DNA of 59,472 bases from Pseudanabaena biceps PCC 7429. GTDB taxonomy: Bacteria; Cyanobacteriota; Cyanobacteriia; Pseudanabaenales; Pseudanabaenaceae. The notes under the pieces were generated by a model. It was not told where the DNA came from. It did no database searches and saw nothing but the letters and a program-made list of their open reading frames with translations. This document shows, in pieces, positions 32,999 to 41,777 of the stretch. The DNA lies in the NCBI RefSeq assembly GCF_000332215.1, contig NZ_ALWB01000002.1, positions 1 to 59,472 of the forward strand, in the 5' to 3' direction. Each line of letters starts with the position of its first letter. Position 1 is the stretch's first letter. The position numbers were made by a program, and so were the translations under genes.

Positions 32999-33898
32999 AT
33001 GAAACGCCCTTTGCAATCTGTATTTGTGTCTGTATCTGCATCTTGCTTAGCAGTCTTAGTTACTGCTGTCACTGCGATGCCTAGCTTCGCCGCCGATCCG
33101 TTTCGCTCCACAAATGCAAGAGAGATCGGTAGTGAAACTCAAAAAGCCTTTGAATTAATGTTCAAAGATGGAAATTATGTAGCAGCAGTAAAACAGTTGG
33201 ATTTAGCTGTTAGAACGGAAGCTAACGATCCACTTCTGTTTTCTTTGCGAGCATCTACTTTTTACGCTAAAGAAGACTATTTGTCCATGAAGATTGCAGG
33301 CGATCGCGTTCGTGTCAACGCTGAAGCCTTAAAGGGTAAGGATAACCTCAGAGCTTACACATATTTAGCCGTTAGTGATCTGATCGCAGCGGGATATATT
33401 ATCAAAACTGAAGGCGTATCTAGTGCACCTTCGGCTTTGCCCTTAGTGCAGAGCGTCTTTGACAATATCCAAAAAGCCAAGGATATCTCCCCTAACGATC
33501 CTGAACTAAATTTGATTAAGGGCTATGTGGATATGCTGATCGCTTCAGTATTGCCCCTCTCTGACCTTGAGACTGCTTTAGAAAGTCTGAAGCAATATGC
33601 TGCCCCCGATTATTTGAAATGGCGTGGAATTGCCCTCGCCTACCGCGATGCGCGGAAGCCAGAACTCGCACTGGATGCCGTAAATAAGGCTTTAGCTTCT
33701 GCTCCCAACAATCCAGAACTGAACTATCTCAAGGGACAGGTGTTATGGATGCAGGGTGGTAGCAGTATTCCCACTGCCAAAAAGCAATTTGAACTTGCCC
33801 TGAGCAAATCTAAGCAATTGAACCCCAGCCTCTTGTCTGAGATTCGCGAGCAATGTCGCAATATTTCCAATGGTACCAATTGTCCCGAACAGAAATAA
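32999..33898 (+). CDS. secreted TPR-like protein
   Basis: The preferred start is the ATG at 32999, which gives a clean signal peptide (KRPLQSVFVSVSASCLAVLV to PSFAA). The upstream ATG at 32927 would put 24 residues before it. The mature part of about 265 residues is helical with TPR-like units (FELMFKDGNYVAAVKQLDLAV, KPELALDAVNKALASAPNNPE, AKKQFELALSKSKQLNP). It probably acts in the periplasm or thylakoid lumen as a scaffold. It resembles a Sll0314-type conserved cyanobacterial protein, but I cannot confirm this. Confidence 0.7.
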   Translation: MKRPLQSVFVSVSASCLAVLVTAVTAMPSFAADPFRSTNAREIGSETQKAFELMFKDGNYVAAVKQLDLAVRTEANDPLLFSLRASTFYAKEDYLSMKIAGDRVRVNAEALKGKDNLRAYTYLAVSDLIAAGYIIKTEGVSSAPSALPLVQSVFDNIQKAKDISPNDPELNLIKGYVDMLIASVLPLSDLETALESLKQYAAPDYLKWRGIALAYRDARKPELALDAVNKALASAPNNPELNYLKGQVLWMQGGSSIPTAKKQFELALSKSKQLNPSLLSEIREQCRNISNGTNCPEQK

Positions 33899-33954
33899 GG
33901 TTTTGGATTAAAGCTACTGAAATAAAAACTAGATTTGTTTGGAATATAAAACCC

Positions 33955-33995
33955 CAAAGATAAGTGGCGGCGCAGAGCGCCGCCACTTATCTTTG
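33955..33995. repeat. family C hairpin (copy C6)
   Basis: The core GGCGGCGCAGAGCGCCGCC has outer stem CAAAGATAAGT/ACTTATCTTTG. It is one of two tandem hairpins after the TPR gene. Confidence 0.75.
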
Positions 33996-34006
33996 CTATA
34001 TATATC

Positions 34007-34057
34007 GTAAACAAAAGAGGAATGCCGCGCTCCGCGCGGCATTCCTCTTTTGTTTAC
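34007..34057. repeat. family C-like hairpin (copy C7)
   Basis: The core GCCGCGCTCCGCGCGGC has a long outer stem GTAAACAAAAGAGGAAT and its exact complement. The pair C6-C7 is followed by 124 bases without further features before the HAD gene. Confidence 0.75.
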
Positions 34058-34181
34058 AGTTAACGGCAGATATATAAGGATCTGACAATACAAAGCCTAT
34101 AAGCTAAGAACGGTATTATAAAAAAGTAGGGTCACTTCATAGATTGATTCTATTTTTTTATAGAAAGTAAACAAAAAACTC

Positions 34182-35018
34182 ATGGCGCAAGACATTAAAC
34201 TGATCGTGGTAGATATTGATGGCACGATTAGCGGAGATGCCAATCAGGTCAATGATGCGGTGAAACAGGCAGTGAAAGCTGCTCAAGCAAAGGGAGTCAA
34301 GGTCGCGATCGCCACAGGGAGAATGTACCGTTCGGCTCTACGATTTCATGAATTGATCGCCTCCGATATGCCCTTAATTTCCTATCAAGGAGCCTTTATC
34401 AAGGATCCGAAAACTGGTGAATTAGTTGGACATTGGCCAGTGGAAATAGGACAGGCTTTAGCGCTCCTTGACGATCTAGGCGAATTTGCCACTAACGATA
34501 GATTGTCAATCCATATCTATGTAAATGACGAACTCTACGTTCGGAAAATGACCGCCCAGACGGAATTCTATGCCAAGCGATCAAAGGTAGACGTTACAGT
34601 AGTTGGAGATTTGCGCGAATTTCTGATTAAGCAGTGTCAAGAACACCCCCCCACCAAGATTTTGGCTCTGAGTGATACCGCAGAACTAGTCACGGAAATG
34701 CTGCGAGTCCTTAAGGATCGCTATACGCCCCAACAGCTCTATCTCACGAAGTCCGTGGCGACTTTCTTTGAGGCGACTAATCCGATCGCGAATAAAGGTA
34801 CAGCCGTCAAGCACTTAGCTGAAAATATTTTGGGGCTAGATCGATCGCAGGTTTTAGCGATTGGTGATAATTTCAACGATCTAGAAATGATTGAATATGC
34901 GGGTATTGGTGTCGTAATGGGCAATGGTGCTGAAGGATTAAAACCCTTGGGTGATTGGATTGCCCCCAGTGTGGAAGATGACGGTGTGGCAGTAGCGATC
35001 GAAAAATTCGTACTATAA
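34182..35018 (+). CDS. HAD-superfamily phosphatase, Cof/IIB type
   Basis: The 278-residue protein has the catalytic DIDGTISGDA motif at about residues 11-20, TGRMYRSA (motif II), and the C-terminal LAIGDNFNDLEMIEYAGIGVVMGN (motifs III and IV). The IIB cap lies in between. Such enzymes hydrolyse sugar phosphates, nucleotides or flavin and pyridoxal phosphates. The substrate is not evident. The gene is ten bases ahead of the EEP lipoprotein gene, so they may be co-transcribed. Confidence 0.85.
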   Translation: MAQDIKLIVVDIDGTISGDANQVNDAVKQAVKAAQAKGVKVAIATGRMYRSALRFHELIASDMPLISYQGAFIKDPKTGELVGHWPVEIGQALALLDDLGEFATNDRLSIHIYVNDELYVRKMTAQTEFYAKRSKVDVTVVGDLREFLIKQCQEHPPTKILALSDTAELVTEMLRVLKDRYTPQQLYLTKSVATFFEATNPIANKGTAVKHLAENILGLDRSQVLAIGDNFNDLEMIEYAGIGVVMGNGAEGLKPLGDWIAPSVEDDGVAVAIEKFVL

Positions 35019-35028
35019 AGGGAATGTA

Positions 35029-35973
35029 ATGCAGCGATCGCTTGTGGAAAGTTTGAGATCTTGTTTCTCTTGGCTAAGTTTATGCAGCCTTGTGATGATC
35101 GCGGGTTGCTCAAGTTCTTTAGTATCTAAAGCCCTACCTGATCAAGTTCGCATTGGAACCTTTAACCTCGAAAATTTTGATGGGTTGAGCGAGGAAAAGG
35201 TTAATGTTGTGAGCCAAATTATGGAACGTAACTTTGATGCGATTGGTTTACAGGAAGTGAGTCCTCTAGCGGCAGAGAAATTGAAAGAAAGACTGAATAA
35301 ATCTCAATCTTGGGAATTTATTTTAGGGGAATCAGGCGGCAAGCAAAGGATAGCCTTCTTCTATCGTAAAGAGGCGATCGCCGCTCAGAAAGTGACGGAA
35401 TGGCAAAAGGTAAATATGACAGGAACTTTGCGATCGCCCCTCGTAACCTATGTTCAAGTTGGCAATGATGGTAAGAAATTCGATTTTACTCTCGTGATCG
35501 TGCATCAAAAGGGTGGCAGTGGCAAGGATGCTGATCGTACTCGCCAAAATCAAAGTGATCTCCTGCGAAAGGAGGTTGATCAATATCAACAGAATCCACA
35601 ATCCGATCCCGATCTGATTCTCGTCGCTGACTTCAACAGTCCTACATGGGCGGATCAGAATCGTGGTTTGCGCAATGCGCCCCTAACTTTTCTCACCCGT
35701 GCGATCGAAACCGATGCCCAAGAGAATTGTTTAAAAAAACATGGGCAACCGAAAACTCCCGAAGGTCGTCCCCGCTATTCCAATCGCGGTACTGGTTGTG
35801 TGATCGATCATATTGTCGTTTCTAAAGCCCCTAAGGGTGCAGAAACCGAATATATTCCTCAATCAGTGCAGATTCTCGATCCGCAAAAAGATTTGGGCTT
35901 TGACAGCGATCGCACCTATTTTACTAAGGTGTCCGACCATCTTCCCGTACGTGCAATTTTTCGTACAAATTAG
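35029..35973 (+). CDS. endonuclease/exonuclease/phosphatase-family lipoprotein
   Basis: The N-terminus carries a lipoprotein signal with lipobox MIAGC near residue 26. The catalytic domain follows the EEP order: RIGTFNLENFDG, IGLQEVS (Glu), VIVHQKGGSGKDADRTRQN, LILVADFNSPTW (D-x-N) and the final SDHLPVRAIF (D-H). EEP enzymes cut phosphodiesters in nucleic acids, inositol phosphates or sphingomyelin. An exported form could scavenge phosphate from DNA, which is consistent with the phosphonate transporter nearby (inference). Confidence 0.82.
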   Translation: MQRSLVESLRSCFSWLSLCSLVMIAGCSSSLVSKALPDQVRIGTFNLENFDGLSEEKVNVVSQIMERNFDAIGLQEVSPLAAEKLKERLNKSQSWEFILGESGGKQRIAFFYRKEAIAAQKVTEWQKVNMTGTLRSPLVTYVQVGNDGKKFDFTLVIVHQKGGSGKDADRTRQNQSDLLRKEVDQYQQNPQSDPDLILVADFNSPTWADQNRGLRNAPLTFLTRAIETDAQENCLKKHGQPKTPEGRPRYSNRGTGCVIDHIVVSKAPKGAETEYIPQSVQILDPQKDLGFDSDRTYFTKVSDHLPVRAIFRTN

Positions 35974-35981
35974 TTGTCATC

Positions 35982-36012
35982 GGAAAAGGCGACGCAATGC
36001 GTCGCTTTTTCC
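35982..36012. terminator. hairpin between convergent genes
   Basis: GGAAAAGGCGACGC/GCGTCGCTTTTTCC with the T-rich right arm lies exactly in the gap between the EEP gene and the convergent peptidase gene, so it can terminate both. Confidence 0.65.
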
Positions 36013-36860
36013 TAGAGTCCCGATGGTAAACCAGTTGGCTTGCCCTTTACACTGGTAACAATTCTTCCCCAGCCAGACTCACCGCCACTATCCCAGAAAA
36101 CTTGCTGCATTACATCGTAGCTATAGGCATCATAGGCTCCACCAACGCCAACATCGTAGCTATCGCTAGCACCATGACGAGTACCGTAAGGATCGTGGAT
36201 GAGCCAAACTTTATTCGTCGGATCATGCCCCACTACTATACAAATATGTCCGCTTCCTTTATAGGCAAATCCCACCACTACAGGAATATTCGCCTTAAGC
36301 GACAGTAATAAATCTTTGGCAGAGAGAGAGTAACTGAAGTAAGAATCAATACCAAGTTCTTTTAACGCCCATGTTTGCGCGTCGTGATCGGTGGTATCGC
36401 CATACTTGCTCACAATCCGCATATATACAGACTCAGGTTCTACTACACTGTAATTTCCTGATTGAGCCTTTTTGGTTAACTCTCCACCTAATAAATAGTC
36501 CGCAAGCATGGTATTGCTGGTGGTATTACATTGCCGCCACCCAGGACCAAAGATAGCTTCATCGTTATCCAACTGCGAGCAGTATTTGACTGGCAGTTTA
36601 ATTAGTTGATTGAGATCCTGTCCTTCGATTTTGATATGGGGCTCGTAGGCATAGACCTTCTGGATCTGGGTTTTACCGTCCTTGGCGGTGAAGGGGGATG
36701 CCAGCGTCATTAAAAGATGTTGGTTGCGATCGGGGCTATATTCTGTGACATAAAAAGCCTGATCTTTTTTAATAAAAATCTTCTCGGAATCGGCTAAATC
36801 CGTTGATCCCAGCAGCTTTTTTTTCAGGAAAGTGTCTGCTTGAGCGATCGCTTTAGGCAT
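36012..36860 (-). CDS. C39-like cysteine peptidase-domain protein
   Basis: The 282-residue protein has a papain-like C39 domain. The nucleophile Cys sits in GPGWRQCNTTSNTMLADYLLGG at about residue 111, and the His in GHICIVVGHDP near 207, followed by WLIHDPYG with the Asp. An N-terminal part of about 90 residues looks like an SH3-type or cell-wall-binding fold (AFYVTEYSPDRNQHLLMTL). There is no clear signal peptide. Such proteins process peptides or act on the wall; no bacteriocin transporter is adjacent. Confidence 0.7.
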   Translation of the reverse strand: MPKAIAQADTFLKKKLLGSTDLADSEKIFIKKDQAFYVTEYSPDRNQHLLMTLASPFTAKDGKTQIQKVYAYEPHIKIEGQDLNQLIKLPVKYCSQLDNDEAIFGPGWRQCNTTSNTMLADYLLGGELTKKAQSGNYSVVEPESVYMRIVSKYGDTTDHDAQTWALKELGIDSYFSYSLSAKDLLLSLKANIPVVVGFAYKGSGHICIVVGHDPTNKVWLIHDPYGTRHGASDSYDVGVGGAYDAYSYDVMQQVFWDSGGESGWGRIVTSVKGKPTGLPSGL

Positions 36861-36921
36861 AGGACAACCTCGGTTTGGAGTTCGATAACGCTATAAATCA
36901 TCGCATATCGCCATCAGGATT

Positions 36922-37725
36922 TTATTCCGATTTAAACTTGTTCCGCAATTGACTGCTGAGGGTATCGATCGCCGTGACAACTGCCAATAAAACGATCATC
37001 ATCGTTGTCGCTTTGTTATATTCAAAACCACGAATATAACTGACTAATTCAAAGCCAATTCCCCCAGCTCCAACTACCCCTAAAACAGAAGCGGCGCGAA
37101 TATTGTACTCAAACATATAGAGGGTATAGCCAAGGCATAGGGGTAAAACCTGCGGCATGACTCCATACTGAGCGATCTGCCACCATGAGGCGCGACCGAC
37201 TTTTAAAGCTTCGAGCGATCGCTTATCGACGGATTCGATCGCCTCTTGATAGAACTTGGCAAGATAGCCGATCGTGTAAATCCCTAGCGCCAAGGTTCCC
37301 GCTGGTGCACCCAACCCCGTCGCCGCCACAAAAAACAAGCCTAAAATAATGGACGGAACTGAACGTACCGCATTTTGTAAAAAATTAGCCAGCCAACGTA
37401 ACCATAAGGGCGAAAGATTTCGGGCAGATAGCAAAGCGATCGGTATAGAAAGAATTGCGCCAATCGTCGTTCCCCACAGTGACATTTGCACAGTTTCAAT
37501 CAAAGCATTGATCGCAACATCTAAAATACTCAAATCGGGCGGCCAAAGACGGGACAGAAAATCTGTCATGTAGGGCAAACTCGTTTGCAGTAATTTGAGA
37601 TCAACTTTTAATCCCCTTAGTGACCAGATATAAGCCCAACCTAGACCGACAATTACTAAAACCCTAATAGCCCAGATATTGTAGCTAGAAGTATGGGGAC
37701 GAATCCGATCAATAAATTTCATCAT
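36922..37725 (-). CDS. phnE: phosphonate/phosphite ABC transporter permease
   Basis: This inner membrane permease has about six transmembrane segments. The EAA-type coupling motif is EAIESVDKRSLEALKVGRAS near residue 160, and PSIILGLFFVAATGLGAPAGTLALGIYT is typical of PhnE. It overlaps phnC by four bases, so the two are translated together. Substrates in this family include phosphonates, phosphite and methylphosphonate. No C-P lyase or phosphite dehydrogenase gene is in the window. Confidence 0.87.
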   Translation of the reverse strand: MMKFIDRIRPHTSSYNIWAIRVLVIVGLGWAYIWSLRGLKVDLKLLQTSLPYMTDFLSRLWPPDLSILDVAINALIETVQMSLWGTTIGAILSIPIALLSARNLSPLWLRWLANFLQNAVRSVPSIILGLFFVAATGLGAPAGTLALGIYTIGYLAKFYQEAIESVDKRSLEALKVGRASWWQIAQYGVMPQVLPLCLGYTLYMFEYNIRAASVLGVVGAGGIGFELVSYIRGFEYNKATTMMIVLLAVVTAIDTLSSQLRNKFKSE

Positions 37726-38501
37726 GCAGCGCTAGCAGACTGGACTGGGGAGAGATTTTGCAGTTTGGCAAACTGCTTTTCCATATTTTGACAATCCCCA
37801 TCATACATGACTTGCCCTGCTTCAAGGATGATCGCCCGTTGGGCATATTGAGCGGCTAGGGCGAGATCATGCAGTACGACTACAACCGTCAATCCTTTGC
37901 GATGCATGGAAGCAAGGGCTTCCATTACTTGATTGATGCCGACGATATCCAAACCTGTCGTCGGCTCATCAGCCAGCAAAATCTGTGGTGATTGGATCAA
38001 GGTACGTGCGATCGCCACGCGCTGGCGCTGTCCGCCGCTTAACTGTCGGGCTTTTTGGTAGGTCTGCTCCTGTAGCCCGAGCTTTTGTAATAGCTGCATA
38101 GCAACACGGCGATCGCGTTGCGGAAATCCCCACAAACTCTGCCATGTGTTTAGCTCACCCAGACATCCACATAAAACATTGTCTAGAGAGGAAAGCTGAT
38201 CGACTAAGCCCCCTCCCTGAAAGAGAAAGCCCACATTTTTACGGATTTCACCAATGTTTTGCGGTTCGACCTTAGTGCCAAATACTTGAATCTCCCCTTG
38301 ATTTACAGGAATTAAGCCCACTAGCGATCGCAATAGTGTGGATTTTCCCGCACCGTTTAGACCTAGTAGGGCAACAAACTCGCCTTGGTTAATTTGTAAA
38401 TCGATTCCATTTAAGATTGGACGCTTTAAATTAGCTTGATAAGCCGTGCGCAGATTGTGACAAGCGATCGCAGGGGCGTTATTGACTGATAAAGATTCCA
38501 T
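37722..38501 (-). CDS. phnC: phosphonate/phosphite ABC transporter ATPase
   Basis: The 259-residue ATPase has Walker A GLNGAGKSTLLRS, signature LSGGQRQRVAIARTL, Walker B ILLADEPTTGLD and VVVLHDLALAAQYAQR with the switch His. The length and the FLFQGGGLVDQLSSLDNVL stretch fit PhnC. The 230 bases between it and phnD contain two repeat elements, which breaks up the usual compact phnCDE spacing. Confidence 0.88.
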   Translation of the reverse strand: MESLSVNNAPAIACHNLRTAYQANLKRPILNGIDLQINQGEFVALLGLNGAGKSTLLRSLVGLIPVNQGEIQVFGTKVEPQNIGEIRKNVGFLFQGGGLVDQLSSLDNVLCGCLGELNTWQSLWGFPQRDRRVAMQLLQKLGLQEQTYQKARQLSGGQRQRVAIARTLIQSPQILLADEPTTGLDIVGINQVMEALASMHRKGLTVVVVLHDLALAAQYAQRAIILEAGQVMYDGDCQNMEKQFAKLQNLSPVQSASAA

Positions 38502-38546
38502 ATTTTTAAAATCCTAATTGAAAATCCTAATTGAAAATTCTAAGTA

Positions 38547-38648
38547 ATACCAATTCCCGAAATGGCAACGCCATTTTGGGAATCTCAAAACCTTACTGGG
38601 TTTGTTTTTAATTCACTGAAGTGTTGGCTCACTTCAGTGAATTGGTAT
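38547..38648. repeat. family A composite hairpin element (copy A7)
   Basis: Hairpin 1 is TTCCCGAAATGGCAACGCC with one mismatch (CGAAAT against ATTTTG); the centre is AAAACCTTACTGGGTTTG; hairpin 2 is TTCACTGAAGTGTTGGCTC with a perfect right arm; the end is TTGGTAT. It lies within the phn operon. Confidence 0.8.
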
Positions 38649-38731
38649 AAGTGGGCTTAATTAAATATAAAACCCTAAAACCTGCGGCGCACGCGCAGCG
38701 TGCGCCGCAGGTTTTAGATCTGGATTTTAAT
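38649..38731. repeat. family B element, shortened (copy B7)
   Basis: It starts at the last base of A7 with AAGTGGGCTTAATTAAAT. The perfect hairpin AAAACCTGCGGCGCACGC has its complement next to it. It ends just before the phnD stop codon at 38732, and its right terminal repeat is missing. Confidence 0.7.
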
Positions 38732-39766
38732 TTAAGGTTTGAGTCCTGCACGGGCAATAGCCGTACGCATGGTGGCTAAATGTTGTTCGTGATCGACCTT
38801 GACTAGTTGGGTAGAGTTATAGAGACTGCGAAATAATTCGTTATTCTCCGCTTCATTCAGCTTTAAAAAAGCATTAATCAACTTTTCCCTGACATCCGCA
38901 GGTACGCTATCGTCAATGGCAATGCCGTGGGCGGGTACATTGGGAACGGCGTGGAGTACGCGCAATTTTTTGCTTTCTTCAGCCGTAATCCAAGGGGGAA
39001 GCAATGCATATTCTGATACCACAGCCACATCGGCTTGATCGCGCAAAACAGCCTGTAACGCACTGCTATAGCCGTCACCATAGGTTACTTTGCCAAAAAA
39101 ACTATCTAAGCGATCGGGACCATCAACAAACTTTAACCCCACCAATTCGCTCACGGGGAAAATAAATCCCGAACCCGAAGAACGCGAGGTAAATGCCATA
39201 CGCTTTCCTTTCAACTGTTCTAGGGTTTCTTGGGGAGTTGCTAAGGTTTTTAGGGGGCTGTTTTCGGGTACGACAAAGATCGAGTTATAGGATTTACCGC
39301 CTGAGTAATCAGCACGAACTTCGGCTAGATACATCTTTGCTCCTGATAGCTGTTCGGCTTTTAGGGCTGCGCGTCCGCTGACAAAGGCAACATTGGCTCG
39401 ATTGGCGCGGAGAGCTTCGACTGATGCAGTTTCATCGGCAACGATCCCCTTGACAGGACTACCTAGTTCTTTCGATAAAATAGCAGTAACTTTATCAATT
39501 TTGCTCTGGAGATCCTTGGTGTCGCGGCGGGTGGCAAAGGCGATCGTAATATCATTGCTAGGAGTCTTAGCTACTTCAGTTGGAGCAGGTTTAGCATCTT
39601 TGGTTTGTTCCTTGCTAGCGTTAGTCTGGGCTACATTCGATGTAGATGAAGGTTGCTGATTATTTTGGCTATTTTGACTATTTTCTGTGCAAGCGGTCAA
39701 ACCCATCAGGGAAACTAATCCTGCGATCGCAACAAACTTGGCAGGAGAAAATACAAAAAATTTCAT
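38732..39766 (-). CDS. phnD: phosphonate/phosphite ABC transporter binding lipoprotein
   Basis: The signal ends with the lipobox GLTAC (Cys at about residue 26), followed by a Gln/Asn/Ser-rich linker of about 45 residues and the PhnD fold. ITIAFATRRDTKDLQSKI is followed by VEALRANRANVAFVSGRAAL and then AFTSRSSGSGFIFPVSELVGLK, which lines the phosphonate site, and DQADVAVVSEYALL. It is first in the transporter operon. I looked for Pho-box repeats upstream and found none convincing. Confidence 0.88.
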   Translation of the reverse strand: MKFFVFSPAKFVAIAGLVSLMGLTACTENSQNSQNNQQPSSTSNVAQTNASKEQTKDAKPAPTEVAKTPSNDITIAFATRRDTKDLQSKIDKVTAILSKELGSPVKGIVADETASVEALRANRANVAFVSGRAALKAEQLSGAKMYLAEVRADYSGGKSYNSIFVVPENSPLKTLATPQETLEQLKGKRMAFTSRSSGSGFIFPVSELVGLKFVDGPDRLDSFFGKVTYGDGYSSALQAVLRDQADVAVVSEYALLPPWITAEESKKLRVLHAVPNVPAHGIAIDDSVPADVREKLINAFLKLNEAENNELFRSLYNSTQLVKVDHEQHLATMRTAIARAGLKP

Positions 39767-39951
39767 TATTTTTTAAAAGTCGATCAATATACTAAAAAGA
39801 ATTAATGGCAATAACTACTAGATATAGCTTAAACTTATTTGAGAATTAAAGTCAATAAAATGGCTGTGATTCTTGCTATAAAATGAGACTAATTACTCAA
39901 AAGAATCCTCAAAAAATTCCAAGGCTTATAAAATTTGCTATTAAAATCACC

Positions 39952-40740
39952 ATGACCGAAAATCAAATTCCTAAAGGTGCGGAACGCGAAGTGAAAATGA
40001 TCGGTAGTGCGGCGATCGATGGTGCACCAATCGCTTACATCATCGTTCTTGCTTCCGTTGCTACAGTATTAGCATTCATTCCATTTTCGATCGTGCTTGG
40101 TTCTGGTAAAGGTATTCCTTTAAGTCAAAGCATCTATCCTTTACTTGGCTGGTTGTTAGGTCCTTTGGCGGGAGCCTTAGCTAGCGGTATTGGTACTTTA
40201 ATTGGCGTATTCCTTGCCCCCTATACGGCAGGAGTGCCTGCAATCGCCATTTGGGGAGCAGCGATCGCCAGTTTTGCAGCAGGGGCTATGGTTACTGGTT
40301 GGAATCGCCAATATTGGTATTTGGGATTGGTCGGGATATTTGTAAGCGAACTTGTGACCTATGCTTATTTGGCGATCGCTCGTAATGGTATTCCTCTCGA
40401 TACTTTTATCGCAGGAGCCTTTATTGATTGGTCATCGATACTTCTATTTGTATTGCCCACGCGAACGTTATTTGCCCGCATGATTGGCAGCAAAGATTTG
40501 ATCAGAGTAGGAATCGGCATCTTTTGCGGCACTTGGATGATCTGTGGGCTTGCCCATCTCAGTCAAGTTCCCTTTACCTATTATCTCTTTAACTGGCCAG
40601 AGCCAATTTGGAAAATGTTAATTCCCGTTATTCCTGTGGAAAATGCGATGCGCGGTCTGTCTGGTGCCGTGATTGGTACGGGTGTGATTTCGGGATTGAG
40701 AGCGATTAATATCGTTAAACCGAAAGAAGCCTTGTATTAG
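39952..40740 (+). CDS. membrane protein resembling an ECF transporter S component
   Basis: The chosen start at 39952 (TENQIPKGAEREVKMIGS) follows 23 codons of non-conserved frame from 39883. About six hydrophobic helices are visible, with a Gly-rich SIYPLLGWLLGPLAGALASGIGTLIGVFLAPYTAG (quoted in parts: LLGPLAGALASGIGTLIG) that resembles substrate-binding S components of energy-coupling-factor transporters. The ligand is unknown and no ECF ATPase genes are near. It precedes the NqrB/RnfD-like and DUF2330 genes on the same strand with 81- and 17-base gaps. Confidence 0.6.
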   Translation: MTENQIPKGAEREVKMIGSAAIDGAPIAYIIVLASVATVLAFIPFSIVLGSGKGIPLSQSIYPLLGWLLGPLAGALASGIGTLIGVFLAPYTAGVPAIAIWGAAIASFAAGAMVTGWNRQYWYLGLVGIFVSELVTYAYLAIARNGIPLDTFIAGAFIDWSSILLFVLPTRTLFARMIGSKDLIRVGIGIFCGTWMICGLAHLSQVPFTYYLFNWPEPIWKMLIPVIPVENAMRGLSGAVIGTGVISGLRAINIVKPKEALY

Positions 40741-40821
40741 GCCGCGACGCATAGGCATCGTTACAAAAAGTGCAACGGACTATATTTCTAAAATTGATGC
40801 ACTTATACTGATGCAAACTTT

Positions 40822-41760
40822 ATGGTTAATCAGAAAGCTATGCAGTTATGGAAGTTGCCTTTGGTTTTGCCGCGATCGCTTTCCCCATTGTTTGCTTTGA
40901 GCATCCCCCCCTTCAAAGATGCTCGCGATTATCAGATTCTCTTTTTATCCGTCTTTTTATTGTTAGGGGTAAGTACGCGCGATTGGTCTTTGAAACCGAT
41001 CGCGATCGCCCTGACCTTTAGCATTTGCTGGTTAACCCAGATGGCGATGGTCAGCCTATTCCCACCTGCCTCCCAGAATCACGACCGCTGGCTATCGCTC
41101 AAAAGTGCCACGATTACCGCCTTGGGTTTAAGTCTACTGCTGCGCTCCGACGGCTATGGGGCGATCATCTGTGCTTCGTTTTTGGCGATCGCTAGTAAGT
41201 TTATTTTTCGTACTAATGGCAAACATTGGTTCAATCCTGCGAACTTTGGCATTGTTGTCGTTCTGTTGTTAGACACCTTTGTTTGGGATAACCATGCATG
41301 GGTGTCTAATGGGCAATGGGGTGAAGATAGCCTTTATGCTTTAGTTTTCCTCGGTTTTGGCGGGATCGTTCTCAAAAAAGTAGGGCGTTGGGATACTAGT
41401 TTCATGTTTTTGGCTTCCTATGCCCTGCTAGAAGGATTGCGGAATTTTTGGCTGGGTTGGACTTGGGATGTGCTTGCCCATCGTTTGACTAGTGGCTCTT
41501 TGTTGCTATTTGCCCTATTCATGATTACCGATCCGCGTTCCATTCCTAATGCTAAAACAGCAAGGCTGATTTGGGCAATGGCGATCGCGGTTTTAGCATT
41601 TATCTTCCGTAATGTCTTCTTCAATGCGGATGCCATGTTTTATGCATTATTCCTAATTTCACCGCTCACCGTTTTGTGCGATCGGCTGTGGAATGCCCCA
41701 CGATTCCAATGGTTACCCAAGCGTCATAGCGCTCATAGTGCTTTGCTCTCTAATCCATAA
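40822..41760 (+). CDS. NqrB/RnfD-like membrane protein
   Basis: The 312-residue protein has about eight transmembrane segments and the motifs shared by NqrB and RnfD: FIFRTNGKHWFNPANFGIVV and SGSLLLFALFMITDPRSIPN. In the Nqr and Rnf complexes this subunit holds flavin and takes part in ion pumping. The Ser/Thr-Gly-Ala-Thr site that carries covalent FMN is not visible here, and no other Nqr or Rnf subunits are near. It may therefore be a stand-alone derivative. The tight 17-base gap to the DUF2330 gene suggests they act together. Confidence 0.7.
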   Translation: MVNQKAMQLWKLPLVLPRSLSPLFALSIPPFKDARDYQILFLSVFLLLGVSTRDWSLKPIAIALTFSICWLTQMAMVSLFPPASQNHDRWLSLKSATITALGLSLLLRSDGYGAIICASFLAIASKFIFRTNGKHWFNPANFGIVVVLLLDTFVWDNHAWVSNGQWGEDSLYALVFLGFGGIVLKKVGRWDTSFMFLASYALLEGLRNFWLGWTWDVLAHRLTSGSLLLFALFMITDPRSIPNAKTARLIWAMAIAVLAFIFRNVFFNADAMFYALFLISPLTVLCDRLWNAPRFQWLPKRHSAHSALLSNP

Positions 41761-41777
41761 ATTACTAAGGTTAGATT

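Noticed and set aside
39767-39880. Possible Pho box upstream of phnD
   Set aside because: TTTAATT and TTTAAGC occur in the coding orientation but are spaced 17 bases apart rather than in 11-base tandem repeats.
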